A stretch of 41,561 nt of DNA. It comes from Caldimicrobium sp. GTDB taxonomy: Bacteria > Desulfobacterota > Thermodesulfobacteria > Thermodesulfobacteriales > Thermodesulfobacteriaceae. Where the stretch lies: positions 1-41,561 of the forward strand of contig JANXCE010000021.1 in NCBI GenBank assembly GCA_025059715.1, given 5' to 3'. The notes below the pieces were generated by a model. It did not search any database. It was not told the origin of the DNA and was given only the letters and a program-made list of their open reading frames with translations. A program made the translations under genes and the position numbers. Positions 27,409 through 36,135 of the stretch are shown piece after piece (the first letter of the stretch is position 1; each line of letters begins with the position of its first letter).

Positions 27409-27570
27409 ATGGTTAAGAAGTTGTTAAGTTTACTTGTGATTTTAGGTTTAGCAGTATCCCCTGTGTTTGCTTCTAAGGGTGAGGGAGACAAGGGCAAGGA
27501 CAAGCCTAAGGCAGAAGCTAAGAAAGACAACAAGACCGACAACAAGACTGACAAGAAGGACAAAAAGTAA
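27409..27570 (+). CDS. Small exported Lys/Asp-rich peptide (53 aa), unknown function
   Basis: ATG 27409 follows AAGGAGG (27395-27401). The product is 53 residues: a signal peptide (MVKKLLSLLVILGLAVSPVF, cut near VFAS) and then about 32 residues of Lys, Asp, Gly and Asn with short repeats (GDKGKDK, KKDNKTDNKTDKKDKK). The mature peptide should be disordered and highly charged. A sigma-54-like promoter precedes it and a hairpin follows. It has the same plan as the peptide at 7001-7168 (M-(V)KKL-SLL signal, Lys-rich tail), though its tail is more acidic and has no Cys. No known family is recognised. Confidence 0.7.
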   Translation: MVKKLLSLLVILGLAVSPVFASKGEGDKGKDKPKAEAKKDNKTDNKTDKKDKK

Positions 27571-27597
27571 TCTTAGGTTCCCATTACCTATTCTCAG

Positions 27598-27620
27598 GGG
27601 GGAGGTATTTACTCTCCCCC
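27598..27620. terminator. Terminator hairpin between the small peptide gene and argD
   Basis: GGGGGAG (27598-27604) and CTCCCCC (27614-27620) form a 7-bp stem with a 9-base loop, followed by TTCTTATTT on +. It lies between convergent genes and could serve both. Confidence 0.75.
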
Positions 27621-27685
27621 TTCTTATTTAAAGAGATCATTTTCTTGGCTTTGTCATATTTTTTATATCAGAGTTGAATTTTGAT

Positions 27686-28876
27686 TTATTCCTTAATTGT
27701 TTTTAGGGAATGTTCTAAAGCTTCTATAAAATAGTCTATTTCTCTGTAGTTTATGATAAGAGGAGGGGTTAAGCGAAGCGTCTGTGGTTTAGGAGTGGTA
27801 GTTAGGATTTTCTTTGCCAGAAGTTGATGGTAAATCTCCTTGGAGGGAATTTTAAATTCAATGCCTACTAATAAACCCAGCCCTCTGATTGAGGTTATAA
27901 TTTGGCCATATTTATCTAAATTTTGTATCCTTTCTTTTAGTATTTTTCCTTTAAGGGTGACTTCCTCAAGAAAGGATTCCTCCGATACAATCTCTAAGAC
28001 TTTTAGAGCTACCGCACAGGCTATAGGATTTCCTCCAAAAGTGGAGGCATGAGTCCCTGGTTTAAGGGCTTCCATTACTTCCTTTTTAGCTATAACTGCG
28101 GAAAGAGGAAGCCCGTTAGCTAAGGCTTTAGAAGAACACAAGATATCAGGTTCAATTGCGTAATGTTGATAAGCAAAGAGTTTTCCTGTTCTGCCGATAC
28201 CTGTTTGGACCTCGTCAAAAATAAGCAAAGCTTTGTATTTATGGGCAAGTTCTTTTGCTTTTTCAATAAATTCCTTGGAGAGGGGATGAACTCCGCCTTC
28301 ACCCTGAATGGGTTCCAAGATTAGGGCACAAATATCTTCATTCATGGCTTCTTCAATAACGCTTAGATCATTGGGTGGAATAAAGGTTACCTCGGGGAGC
28401 AGAGGTTCAAAGCCTTCCCAATATTGGGGTTGACCCGTAACAGATAGAGCCCCAAAGGTTCGGCCGTGAAAGGAATTATTGAGAGCCAGAAATTTATATT
28501 TTTGTTTACCATAGTTTTCAAAGGCATATCTTCTTGCTAATTTAAGAGCGGTCTCCACTGCCTCTGCACCTGAATTGGCAAAGAATACCTTTTCCCCGAA
28601 GGTAAGCTCCACTAATTTTTTGGCCAATTTAGCTTGGGGTTCTGTGTAGTAGAGATTGGAAGTATGCCACAGTCTTTGAGCTTGTTCCTTGAGAATCTCA
28701 ACCAATTCTGGATGGGCATGTCCCAGATTACATACGGCTATTCCTGCGGTAAAGTCAAGATATTCGTCTCCATCCTCGGTGAAAAGCCTTGTGCCTTGTC
28801 CCCTAACAAAGGCTATTCTCTCTCTTCTATAATTCCCTGCTAAAAACAATTCTCCCATCTCTACAATATAACCCAT
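27686..28876 (-). CDS. argD: Acetylornithine aminotransferase family protein (ArgD-like)
   Basis: This is a class III PLP aminotransferase of 396 residues. DYLDFTAGIAVCNLGHAHPEL, FANSGAEAVETALKLARR, SFHGRTFGALSVTGQ, LILEPIQGEGG, LIFDEVQTGIGRTGK and GTHASTFGGNPIACA are the ArgD/ornithine-aminotransferase set. The PLP Lys lies in SSKALANGLPLSA, where many ArgD have AKGLGGG. It would make N-acetylornithine in arginine synthesis. However, it is last in the livKHMGF-paaK run, 5 bases after the ligase, so a role with other amino acids is possible. ATG 28876 has GAGGT upstream; a second in-frame ATG at 28858 is an alternative. Confidence 0.85.
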   Translation of the reverse strand: MGYIVEMGELFLAGNYRRERIAFVRGQGTRLFTEDGDEYLDFTAGIAVCNLGHAHPELVEILKEQAQRLWHTSNLYYTEPQAKLAKKLVELTFGEKVFFANSGAEAVETALKLARRYAFENYGKQKYKFLALNNSFHGRTFGALSVTGQPQYWEGFEPLLPEVTFIPPNDLSVIEEAMNEDICALILEPIQGEGGVHPLSKEFIEKAKELAHKYKALLIFDEVQTGIGRTGKLFAYQHYAIEPDILCSSKALANGLPLSAVIAKKEVMEALKPGTHASTFGGNPIACAVALKVLEIVSEESFLEEVTLKGKILKERIQNLDKYGQIITSIRGLGLLVGIEFKIPSKEIYHQLLAKKILTTTPKPQTLRLTPPLIINYREIDYFIEALEHSLKTIKE

Positions 28877-28881
28877 TTAGC

Positions 28882-30144
28882 CTACCTCTTATCTACTACT
28901 CTCAAAATCTTACCCTCTCTTTTTTCAAAGGAGCTTCTTTCCACAAATTTTACTGAGATGGGTAGGTTAAATTCTAAATGCAAATGTTCTTCAAGTTTTT
29001 CTCTTATTTTTACCTGCTCCGCAAAGGAATCAGAAAAGAGTTTTTCACCTAAAGCAATTAGTAAGCTAATCTTTTCTACACCCTCGCTTCTAAAGAGCAC
29101 CAGCTGATAGTCAAGCTTTTCTCCCGTAATCCTTTCTAAAAGGGCTTCTAACTGTGAGGGATGGAACTTAATACCTCTAACTGTGATTATTTCATCTATT
29201 CTACCTAAAATTTCTGAAGTTAGGAGAGTAGATTTGCCACAGGGACAGGGTTCACCCTTTAACAAAACAAGGTCCCCTGTGCGATATCTTATTAATGGTA
29301 AGGCTTCCTTAGTTAGGGTTGTGATGACTACTTCTCCCACTTCTCCAACCTTAACCGGCAAAAGGGTCTCAGGATTTAATATTTCCACATAAAAGTGTTC
29401 TTCTTGAAAGTGTAAACCACTTTTATGGAGACACTCATAAGCTACTGCAGAGCCAAATATTTCTGTTACCGCATATAGATTATGGACCTTTACCTTAAAA
29501 GTGTTTTCAAGATAGATTCTCTGTCTCTCGTTAAAGGTTTCTCCACAAAGGATTATTCTTTTTAACAGGAGACTATTGGGATTAATATTGGTTTGGGGTA
29601 ACACCTCAGCAAGCCAGAGAGCATAAGAAGGGGTGCATACAAGGGTGGTGGTGCGATAGTCCTGTAAAATTTTAAGTTGCTTACGGGGATCTTCAAAATT
29701 TATGGGAATGACTGAAGCTCCAAGTTTTTCAGCGCCACTTTGAATTCCAAAGGCTATGGCAAAAAGGCCCGTATGAAAGGTAATCTGAACTACATCCTCT
29801 TTGGAAATCCCCATTTCTCTTAAAGCCCTGGCGTTGAGCTCTGTTAAGGTTGCAAGATCGTTCTTGGTGTAGCCTACTACAATAGGATCACCTGTGGTGC
29901 CAGAAGTGGCTTGAATTCTTAACACCTCTCGCAAAGGAACCGCAAACATATGATAAGGATAATTTTTCAATAGATCTTCTCGCGCGGTAAAGGGATACCT
30001 ATTTAAGTCTGATAGATCTCCAAAATCCTCTGGATTAAGCCCTTCCCTATCAAAGAGAGCCCTATAAAAGGGAACTTCCTTATAAACTCTATTTAAAACC
30101 GCCTGTAGTCTCTCTAACTGTAGAAATTTTATATCCTGATACAT
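28882..30144 (-). CDS. Phenylacetate-CoA ligase family protein (PaaK-like)
   Basis: This adenylate-forming enzyme, 420 residues, activates an aryl acid with ATP and CoA. The P-loop is QATSGTTGDPIVVGYT, FHTGLFAIAFGIQSGAEKLG follows, LYAVTEIFGSAVAYEC is the A5-like motif, and YRTGDLVLL holds the conserved Asp. The C-terminal subdomain has GRIDEIITVRGIKFHPSQLE, typical of PaaK. The N-terminus is short. In many anaerobes this gene sits with branched-chain amino-acid ABC genes and serves aromatic amino-acid (indolepyruvate) metabolism. The substrate is unknown; phenylacetate is the family default. Confidence 0.88.
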   Translation of the reverse strand: MYQDIKFLQLERLQAVLNRVYKEVPFYRALFDREGLNPEDFGDLSDLNRYPFTAREDLLKNYPYHMFAVPLREVLRIQATSGTTGDPIVVGYTKNDLATLTELNARALREMGISKEDVVQITFHTGLFAIAFGIQSGAEKLGASVIPINFEDPRKQLKILQDYRTTTLVCTPSYALWLAEVLPQTNINPNSLLLKRIILCGETFNERQRIYLENTFKVKVHNLYAVTEIFGSAVAYECLHKSGLHFQEEHFYVEILNPETLLPVKVGEVGEVVITTLTKEALPLIRYRTGDLVLLKGEPCPCGKSTLLTSEILGRIDEIITVRGIKFHPSQLEALLERITGEKLDYQLVLFRSEGVEKISLLIALGEKLFSDSFAEQVKIREKLEEHLHLEFNLPISVKFVERSSFEKREGKILRVVDKR

Positions 30145-30158
30145 CTTCTCCTCCTATT

Positions 30159-30899
30159 TCAAAGGGGGACATCGGCGTCAATATCTCTACCAAGATAAGC
30201 TCTCTGAACCTCAGGATGTCCAGCAATTGTGGGGGCATCGCCTTCAAAAAGGATCTTTCCTGTCTCCAGTATATAAGCTCTATCCGCAATAGAAAGGGCG
30301 GATCTGGCATTTTGTTCCACAAGTAATATGCTTAATTTTAATTCTCTTTTTAATTTTTGTATATATTGAAAGATTTCCTTTATCAAATTGGGAGCTAATC
30401 CCATACTTGGTTCGTCAAGAAGTAAAAGGGAGGGTTTACTCATTAGAGCTCTGGCAATGGCTAAAATCTGCTGTTGCCCCCCTGAAAGGGTTCCAGCAAG
30501 TTGTTTCCGCCTAATCTTTAGCATGGGAAAGAGGGTATATACTTCCTCAAGCGTTTCTTTGAGGAGTTTGGCTTTTCTAAAACTATACCAGGAATAACTC
30601 CCCAAAATTAGGTTTTCCTCTACAGTTAAAGGTTTAAAAATTCCCTTTCCCTCAGGCACTAAGGTTATTCCCAGAGCAACTCTTTTCTCTGGGGGCAAGG
30701 TATGAATATATTGGCCTTGATATAATATTTCACCTCCCTGATTTACGATAAGTCCAATTAGAGTATTTAGGAGAGTGCTTTTACCAGCCCCATTTGCTCC
30801 TAATAGAGCCACAATCTCCCCTTTATTTACATGGAGGCTAACCTTTTTGAGTATGTGGAGCTTGCCGTAATAAACATCTAAACCTCGTATTTGAAGCAT
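30159..30899 (-). CDS. livF: ABC transporter ATP-binding protein, LivF type
   Basis: This is a 246-residue ATPase of a branched-chain or hydrophobic amino-acid importer. Walker A is GANGAGKST, the signature is LSGGQQQILAIARAL, Walker B is LLLLDEPS, and the switch His is replaced by Gln in LLVEQNARS, as is usual in LivF. LVPEGKGIF is the LivF Q-loop region. It starts 3 bases after livG and is followed by the ligase gene 14 bases on. Confidence 0.93.
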   Translation of the reverse strand: MLQIRGLDVYYGKLHILKKVSLHVNKGEIVALLGANGAGKSTLLNTLIGLIVNQGGEILYQGQYIHTLPPEKRVALGITLVPEGKGIFKPLTVEENLILGSYSWYSFRKAKLLKETLEEVYTLFPMLKIRRKQLAGTLSGGQQQILAIARALMSKPSLLLLDEPSMGLAPNLIKEIFQYIQKLKRELKLSILLVEQNARSALSIADRAYILETGKILFEGDAPTIAGHPEVQRAYLGRDIDADVPL

Positions 30900-30902
30900 A
30901 AT

Positions 30903-31670
30903 CTAAGTTTCCTCCCCAAGATAGGCTCTAATAACCTCTGGATTTTTTTGAATCTCAAGGGGTGTGCCTTCCGCTAAGACCTCTCCAAAATTTAAAACTG
31001 TTACATGTTGGCTAATCTTCATAACTAATTCCATGTCGTGTTCTACTAAGAGTATGGTTATTTTCTTATTTTCGCAGAGTTTTTTAAGGATCTCACCTAA
31101 GACTCTTGTTTCCCGATTGTTTAAGCCTGCTGCTGGCTCGTCTAAAAGTAGTATTTCAGGCTCAAGAGCTATTGCTCGAGCAATCTCCAATAGTTTTTGT
31201 TCTCCTGCCGGTAGGTTTTGAACCTCTTCGTGGGCACGAGGAAGGAGATTTACCTCTTTGAGAAAAAACAGTGCTTTCTCTCTAAGGTCTCTTTCTTGGG
31301 GATTGAAGTAATCACCTAAGAAGAGACTCTTGAAAAAGCCCCAGGGATTTTTGGCATAGAGGGAAATCATCACGTTCTCTAAGACTGTTAAACCAGAAAA
31401 GACCTCTAAGAGCTGAAAAGTGCGCGCTATACCCAATTTGGCCCTTTTTTCAGGAGCAAGGGAGGTAATGTCTTTTCCTTTAAAGAAGACTCTTCCTTTA
31501 TTTGGTGTTTCTAAACCATTGATGATATTTAAGAGGGTTGTTTTTCCTGCACCGTTTGGTCCTATTAGAGCATGAATTGTGCCTTGTTTAATCCTTAAGT
31601 TTACCCCCTTCAAAACTTCGTGCCCACCAAAGGCCTTAGAGAGATGGCTAACTTCTAAAAGAAAGGACAT
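30903..31670 (-). CDS. livG: ABC transporter ATP-binding protein, LivG type
   Basis: This is a 255-residue partner ATPase. Walker A is GPNGAGKTT, IARTFQLLEVFSGLTVLENV is the LivG Q-loop block, Walker B is ILLLDEPAAGLN, and His follows in LLVEHDMELV. The signature reads LPAGEQKLLEIARAI instead of the usual LSxGQ/E, a modest change at the ABC motif. The start overlaps the end of livM by 23 bases. Confidence 0.93.
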   Translation of the reverse strand: MSFLLEVSHLSKAFGGHEVLKGVNLRIKQGTIHALIGPNGAGKTTLLNIINGLETPNKGRVFFKGKDITSLAPEKRAKLGIARTFQLLEVFSGLTVLENVMISLYAKNPWGFFKSLFLGDYFNPQERDLREKALFFLKEVNLLPRAHEEVQNLPAGEQKLLEIARAIALEPEILLLDEPAAGLNNRETRVLGEILKKLCENKKITILLVEHDMELVMKISQHVTVLNFGEVLAEGTPLEIQKNPEVIRAYLGEET

Positions 31671-32598
31671 ATTTTATCCCTTTTTCTAAGGCTTGAAAAA
31701 TACCCTTTCTGAAGAAGATTAGACTGATAGTGAGAATAAAACCATAGATCAAGACATCGTATTCCTTAAAGGGTCTAAGAACTTCAGGCAAAAGAGTAAT
31801 AAAAAGGGCACCCAGAGGAGCACCCCAGAGGGTATGAATACCTCCCAGCATAACCATCATTAGAAGTAAAACAGAGTAAAAAACTGAAAAATTAGCTGGG
31901 CTAAGAAAGGTTATGAAATGAGCATATAAAGCCCCAGAAAGGGCAGTTAAAAAGGCGCTAAATATAAAGATTTTTAACTTTAGGGAAAGGATATTTATGC
32001 CCAGGGTCCTTAGGGCTACTTCGCTACTATGCAGAGCGTGTAGAGTTTTGCCAAAGGTGGAGCGAGATAGATTTTGTAATAGTAAGAAAAAAAGACAAAA
32101 AATAGTCCAAGTGAGAACCAAATAGGAAAGAGGGTCTTCCAAAACAAGACCACCTATGGATAGTTTAGGGATATTTCCAAATCCTGAGGGGCCTCCTGGT
32201 CCCCACTCATTCAACAGAAGATAGACAATCTCCCCAAAACCTAAGGTGGCTACCGCAAGATAATGGCCTCTTAAGCGAAGAGCAGGTATAGCCAAAAATA
32301 TGGCTAAAAAGGAGCTTATTAGGGCAGAGAGCAATACCGCTAAGCTAACAGGTATCTGGTAATTAAGAGCAAAAATGGCGGATAAATAGGCCCCCAACCC
32401 ATAAAAGCCATTTTGCCCAAGAGAAATCTGGCCCGCTAAACCCATAAGTAAGCTTAGTCCAAGGGCGGAAAGGGCATTTAGACCTGCAAAAATAAGTATG
32501 GTTATAACATAAGGATCTTTAATGATAAAGCCTAATAGTAAAATCGTCAGATAAAAGAGCAGTGTAGAGAAGTAGTAATTGTGAAATAATTTTTTCAT
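31648..32598 (-). CDS. livM: ABC transporter permease, LivM type
   Basis: This is an integral membrane protein of 316 residues with about 8-10 hydrophobic segments. The family core GLSLLMGLAGQISLGQNGFYGLGAY, GHYLAVATLGFGEIV, LRTLGINILSLKLKIF and MLGGIHTLWGAPLGA places it in LivM. It pairs with LivH to form the inner-membrane channel. It starts 7 bases after livH and overlaps livG. Confidence 0.93.
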   Translation of the reverse strand: MKKLFHNYYFSTLLFYLTILLLGFIIKDPYVITILIFAGLNALSALGLSLLMGLAGQISLGQNGFYGLGAYLSAIFALNYQIPVSLAVLLSALISSFLAIFLAIPALRLRGHYLAVATLGFGEIVYLLLNEWGPGGPSGFGNIPKLSIGGLVLEDPLSYLVLTWTIFCLFFLLLQNLSRSTFGKTLHALHSSEVALRTLGINILSLKLKIFIFSAFLTALSGALYAHFITFLSPANFSVFYSVLLLMMVMLGGIHTLWGAPLGALFITLLPEVLRPFKEYDVLIYGFILTISLIFFRKGIFQALEKGIKYVLSFRS

Positions 32599-32605
32599 AA
32601 CTTTT

Positions 32606-33493
32606 TCATAGTTTTCTTAGACGAGCCTGTTCGGCTGTCTGAAATAACCCTGCTGGTTTAAAAAGAAGCATCGTAAGAAGTATTAGCAAGGCTAAAACAT
32701 CCTTTAAGCCGGAGTGGATATATCCTGCAGTCAAACTTTCCAAAATTCCCAGTAAGAAACCGCCAGCCATTACTCCCCAGTTACTCCCCAATCCTCCCAG
32801 AATAGCGGAGGTAAAGCCTTTTATGGTAAGTAAGGGACCTTTATCATATTCTACAAAGGTAATAGGAGTAATCAAAATGCCAGCCAGAGAGGCAAAAATT
32901 CCACTTAATATGAAGGAGACCATAACCATCTGGGTGGTCTTAATACCCATCAGCTTAGCGGAAACTCTGTCTATGGCACAGGCCTTCATAGCCCTTCCAA
33001 ACATGGTTTGGTTAAAAAACACATACAAAAAGATCATTATTAATATTACGAAAATAAAAATCCAGATTACCTGCCTTTGCAAAACTGCTCCCCAAAGCAC
33101 AATAGGCTCTCCTTCGGAAAGTGGTGGATAACCGTAAGGCTCTTTACCAAAGAGAAACATGAGAACGCCACGGAGTAAAATAGAAAAGGCGATAGTGATT
33201 AGAATAAGAAGTAGAGGATCTGCAGTTTTAAGAACAGGCCTAATAGTTAATCTCTCCATAGCTAAGCCAACCAATCCCCCTATAGAGAGACTTAACAAAA
33301 AGGATGTTCCATAGGGAAGTTTAAGTTTTTCTAAAAAGAACCACATAACTAAACCACCAAGCACCACAAACTCCCCTTGAGCAAGATTTAATATGGATGT
33401 GGTGTTGTAGATGATGTTAAAACTAAGGGCGATTAGGGCATAAATTGCCCCCACCGTTAGACCTGAGAAAAAATACTGCAGAAAGAGCTCCAT
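32606..33493 (-). CDS. livH: ABC transporter permease, LivH type
   Basis: This is a 295-residue permease with many membrane segments. FFSGLTVGAIYALIALSFNI, TTSILNLAQGEFVVLGG, RAMKACAIDRVSAKLMGI and FTSAILGGLGSNWGVMAGG are the usual LivH blocks, including the EAA-like loop that docks the ATPases. It starts 3 bases after the binding-protein gene. Confidence 0.93.
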   Translation of the reverse strand: MELFLQYFFSGLTVGAIYALIALSFNIIYNTTSILNLAQGEFVVLGGLVMWFFLEKLKLPYGTSFLLSLSIGGLVGLAMERLTIRPVLKTADPLLLILITIAFSILLRGVLMFLFGKEPYGYPPLSEGEPIVLWGAVLQRQVIWIFIFVILIMIFLYVFFNQTMFGRAMKACAIDRVSAKLMGIKTTQMVMVSFILSGIFASLAGILITPITFVEYDKGPLLTIKGFTSAILGGLGSNWGVMAGGFLLGILESLTAGYIHSGLKDVLALLILLTMLLFKPAGLFQTAEQARLRKL

Positions 33494-33496
33494 TTT

Positions 33497-34648
33497 TTAG
33501 GGAAGTATCTCCCAATCCCCTTTCTTTACAATTACCATCTCAAAAGAGCTTGCATCAAGGCCACAATGATCCTTGGGACTCATGTTGAAAATTCCAGATA
33601 TTCCTGGCCAATTTTTGATATTATTTTCAATATAATCTCTAATTTTGGCTGGATCAGGCCCTACCTTTTTGAGTGCCTCAACTACCATCATAAAGGCATC
33701 ATAGGCATGTCCTCCAAAGGTTCCAGGTTCAGATTTATATCTGGCCAGGTAACTCTCTTCAAACTCCTTTAGGATTTTCTTTTGAGGATGTTTGTCCGGA
33801 AGTTTGTCCCAAACTACAATTCTACCAAGGGGTGCAATAACTCCCTCCGCTGCAGGTCCTGCTAACTGAAGATTCCTTTTGCTCCCCCACCCGTGGGATT
33901 GAAATAGGGGAATTCCCATTTTCAGGGCATGCCAATTTTTAGTAACTATGATCTGCTCAGGGCCTACTGACCAATTAATTATGGCTTCAGCCCCAGCATT
34001 TTTGGCTTTTAGTAGCTGAACAGTCATATCAGAGTCCTTAGGTTTGTATCTCTCGTCGGCAACTATGGTTATCCCAAACTTTGGGGCCAGTTCTAAAAGG
34101 GCCTTTCTTCCCTGATCCCCAAAACCAGTGGTGATTGTTAAAATACCCACCTTTTTTATACCTCTTTTTTGCATATATTTATAAATAGCCTCCACTGCAC
34201 TTCTATCGTATTGGGCGGTCTTAAAAATCCAATATCTCTCACTGACAGGTTCTGTAATACTAGTTCCTGCTGCCAGAGAAATCATGGGAATCTTGGCTTG
34301 AGTGACTATGGGTATAATAGCCATGCTCTCTCCAGTGGTAGAGGGACCAATTATAGCTACTACTTTGTCTTTTTCAATAAGTTTTTTAGCGGAAATTACC
34401 GCTTGAGTTTCCTCGCTTTTAGAGTCCTCTATTATAACCTCTAAGGGTCTGCCATTTATACCTCCTCCCTTGTTAACTTGCTCCGCAAGCATAAGTATGG
34501 TGTTCTTTTCCGGCTCCCCAATAAAGGAAGCTGGACCAGTAATACTCAAAATGGCACCAATTTTAATAGGCTCTTTACTGGTGTGTCCCCAGGACCACAT
34601 AAAAAGTAAAAACAAAATAGGTAATACCAACAACCTCCAAGTGTGCAT
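33497..34648 (-). CDS. livK: Periplasmic amino-acid-binding protein, LivK type
   Basis: The 383-residue solute-binding protein starts with a signal peptide (MHTWRLLVLPILFLLFMWSW) without a lipobox Cys. PIKIGAILSITGPASFIGEP and IIEDSKSEETQAVISAKKLI lead into the Leu/Ile/Val-binding fold. IGPSTTGESMAI and SLAAGTSITEP form the ligand-contact loops. The HGWGSKRNLQLAGPAAEGV segment is like aromatic-acid or amide-binding members as well as LivK, so the ligand is open. It is first in the operon, with AGGAGGG before ATG. Confidence 0.9.
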   Translation of the reverse strand: MHTWRLLVLPILFLLFMWSWGHTSKEPIKIGAILSITGPASFIGEPEKNTILMLAEQVNKGGGINGRPLEVIIEDSKSEETQAVISAKKLIEKDKVVAIIGPSTTGESMAIIPIVTQAKIPMISLAAGTSITEPVSERYWIFKTAQYDRSAVEAIYKYMQKRGIKKVGILTITTGFGDQGRKALLELAPKFGITIVADERYKPKDSDMTVQLLKAKNAGAEAIINWSVGPEQIIVTKNWHALKMGIPLFQSHGWGSKRNLQLAGPAAEGVIAPLGRIVVWDKLPDKHPQKKILKEFEESYLARYKSEPGTFGGHAYDAFMMVVEALKKVGPDPAKIRDYIENNIKNWPGISGIFNMSPKDHCGLDASSFEMVIVKKGDWEILP

Positions 34649-34687
34649 AAACTACCCTCCTCGTATTAAAGGATTTGGTAAACTTTA

Positions 34688-34715
34688 ATTATAACCTGTC
34701 AAAGGGCGTAGTCAA
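34688..34715 (-). promoter_or_regulatory. Promoter of the liv operon
   Basis: Read on the minus strand, TTGACT (34710-34715) and TATAAT (34688-34693) are 16 bases apart, about 40 bases before the livK start. A second TTGACA follows inside the spacer. Confidence 0.75.
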
Positions 34716-34749
34716 TATAAATTGAAATGTGCCCTTTAGAAGTGATCTC

Positions 34750-36135
34750 TTAAGCTGTGCGTTCCAGTCTCACCGCAAAGAAGCCATCTAAGTTATGTCG
34801 GTGAGGATAGGTTTTAAGATAATACCTATTCTCTATTAGAGTTTCCACCTGCTCAGAGAGGAAATTAGATAAAATTGCTTTTAATTCTACTAATCGGAAA
34901 TTGGGATTTTGGGCCAAAAAGTGACTTATTACCTCCTCATTTTCCTCAGACTCAAGACTACAGGTTGCATATACAAGGGTTCCCCCTATTTTCAAATAGG
35001 GGGCAATCCCCTTAAGAAGGTCTAACTGTTTTTGAGAGAGCTCCCTCACATCCCTTACGGAGCGAACCCATTTTATATCTGGATGTCTTCTAATGATACC
35101 TGTGCCCGAGCAGGGCACATCAAGAAGAATCCGATCAAAGGCTTGAACCTTTAGCTGAGTCAGAATCTCTAAAACATTTCCTACATAAATTTGAGGTAAG
35201 GTTAAGTTTAGTCTCTGAAAATTTTCCCTTAGTAGGTTTAAACGGGAGGCATATTGATCTATGGCATAGATTATAGCCTTATTACCCGTTAGTTCCGCTA
35301 TGTGAGTGGTCTTTCCTCCTACTCCTGCACAGGCATCTAAGATGACCTCTCCCGGTTGTGGTTGAAGCAGAAAGGTAACTAATTGGCTAGCACAGTCCTG
35401 CACAGAGAAAAGGCCTTCCTTAAAAGCTTTGAGTTCAGAGATCTTTCCTTTAAAATTTTTTAAAACTATGCCTACAGGACTGTAGGGACATGTCTCTGCG
35501 ATAATCAATCCCTCCTCTCTTAGATATTCAAGGAGTCTCTCTCGGCTGATTTTAGTAATGTTTGTTCTGAGGTGAAGAGCAGGAATTTCCTGCATGATTT
35601 GAAGAAGTTTTTCCAATTCTTCAAGGGACCACCTCTTAGACCACTTATGTAGGAGCCACTCTGGAAAGGAGTACTTGACCGCAAGATACAACATGGGTGA
35701 GGATTTTGGAGGTTCGGGAAGGGAGTTCTTAATGGCTGAGACCCTGTGGAGGATTGCATTAACAAACCCTCTTACCCATTTGGCTCTTCCTCTTTGTAGA
35801 AGAACTTTAAGGGTTTCTGCTAAGGCCACGCGATCGGGAATTCTCGTAAAGAGAAGTTGAAAAATACCAAGTCTAAGGGCGTTTCTGACCTCAGAATCTA
35901 TGCGACTAATAGAAATCCTTGAAAACCTATTTATTAGATAATCAAGGTAGCCTAAATGTCTTACCACTCCGTTGACAAGATTGGTAACTAAAGCTTTGTC
36001 TCGCTCCTCTAAAAGGGGGTATTTGTTTAAAGTTTCTCCAATAATTTCATCTAAGGGGGTCTTTTTTCTCTCCCATATTAGAAGAATCCGTAGGGCTATA
36101 GCTCTGGCATTAACAGCACTTTTCTTTAGCTCCAC
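34750..36135 (-). CDS. rsmB: 16S rRNA (cytosine(967)-C(5))-methyltransferase RsmB
   Basis: RsmB methylates C967 of 16S rRNA with S-adenosylmethionine. The N-terminal NusB-like RNA-binding domain (about 1-140) precedes the Rossmann methyltransferase. [18 protein letters not shown] binds SAM (seen as [12 protein letters not shown]), [19 protein letters not shown] holds the helper Cys, and [15 protein letters not shown] holds the catalytic Cys. The length of 461 is complete. It overlaps uvrB by 10 bases and is therefore coupled to it. Confidence 0.95.
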   Translation of the reverse strand: MELKKSAVNARAIALRILLIWERKKTPLDEIIGETLNKYPLLEERDKALVTNLVNGVVRHLGYLDYLINRFSRISISRIDSEVRNALRLGIFQLLFTRIPDRVALAETLKVLLQRGRAKWVRGFVNAILHRVSAIKNSLPEPPKSSPMLYLAVKYSFPEWLLHKWSKRWSLEELEKLLQIMQEIPALHLRTNITKISRERLLEYLREEGLIIAETCPYSPVGIVLKNFKGKISELKAFKEGLFSVQDCASQLVTFLLQPQPGEVILDACAGVGGKTTHIAELTGNKAIIYAIDQYASRLNLLRENFQRLNLTLPQIYVGNVLEILTQLKVQAFDRILLDVPCSGTGIIRRHPDIKWVRSVRDVRELSQKQLDLLKGIAPYLKIGGTLVYATCSLESEENEEVISHFLAQNPNFRLVELKAILSNFLSEQVETLIENRYYLKTYPHRHNLDGFFAVRLERTA

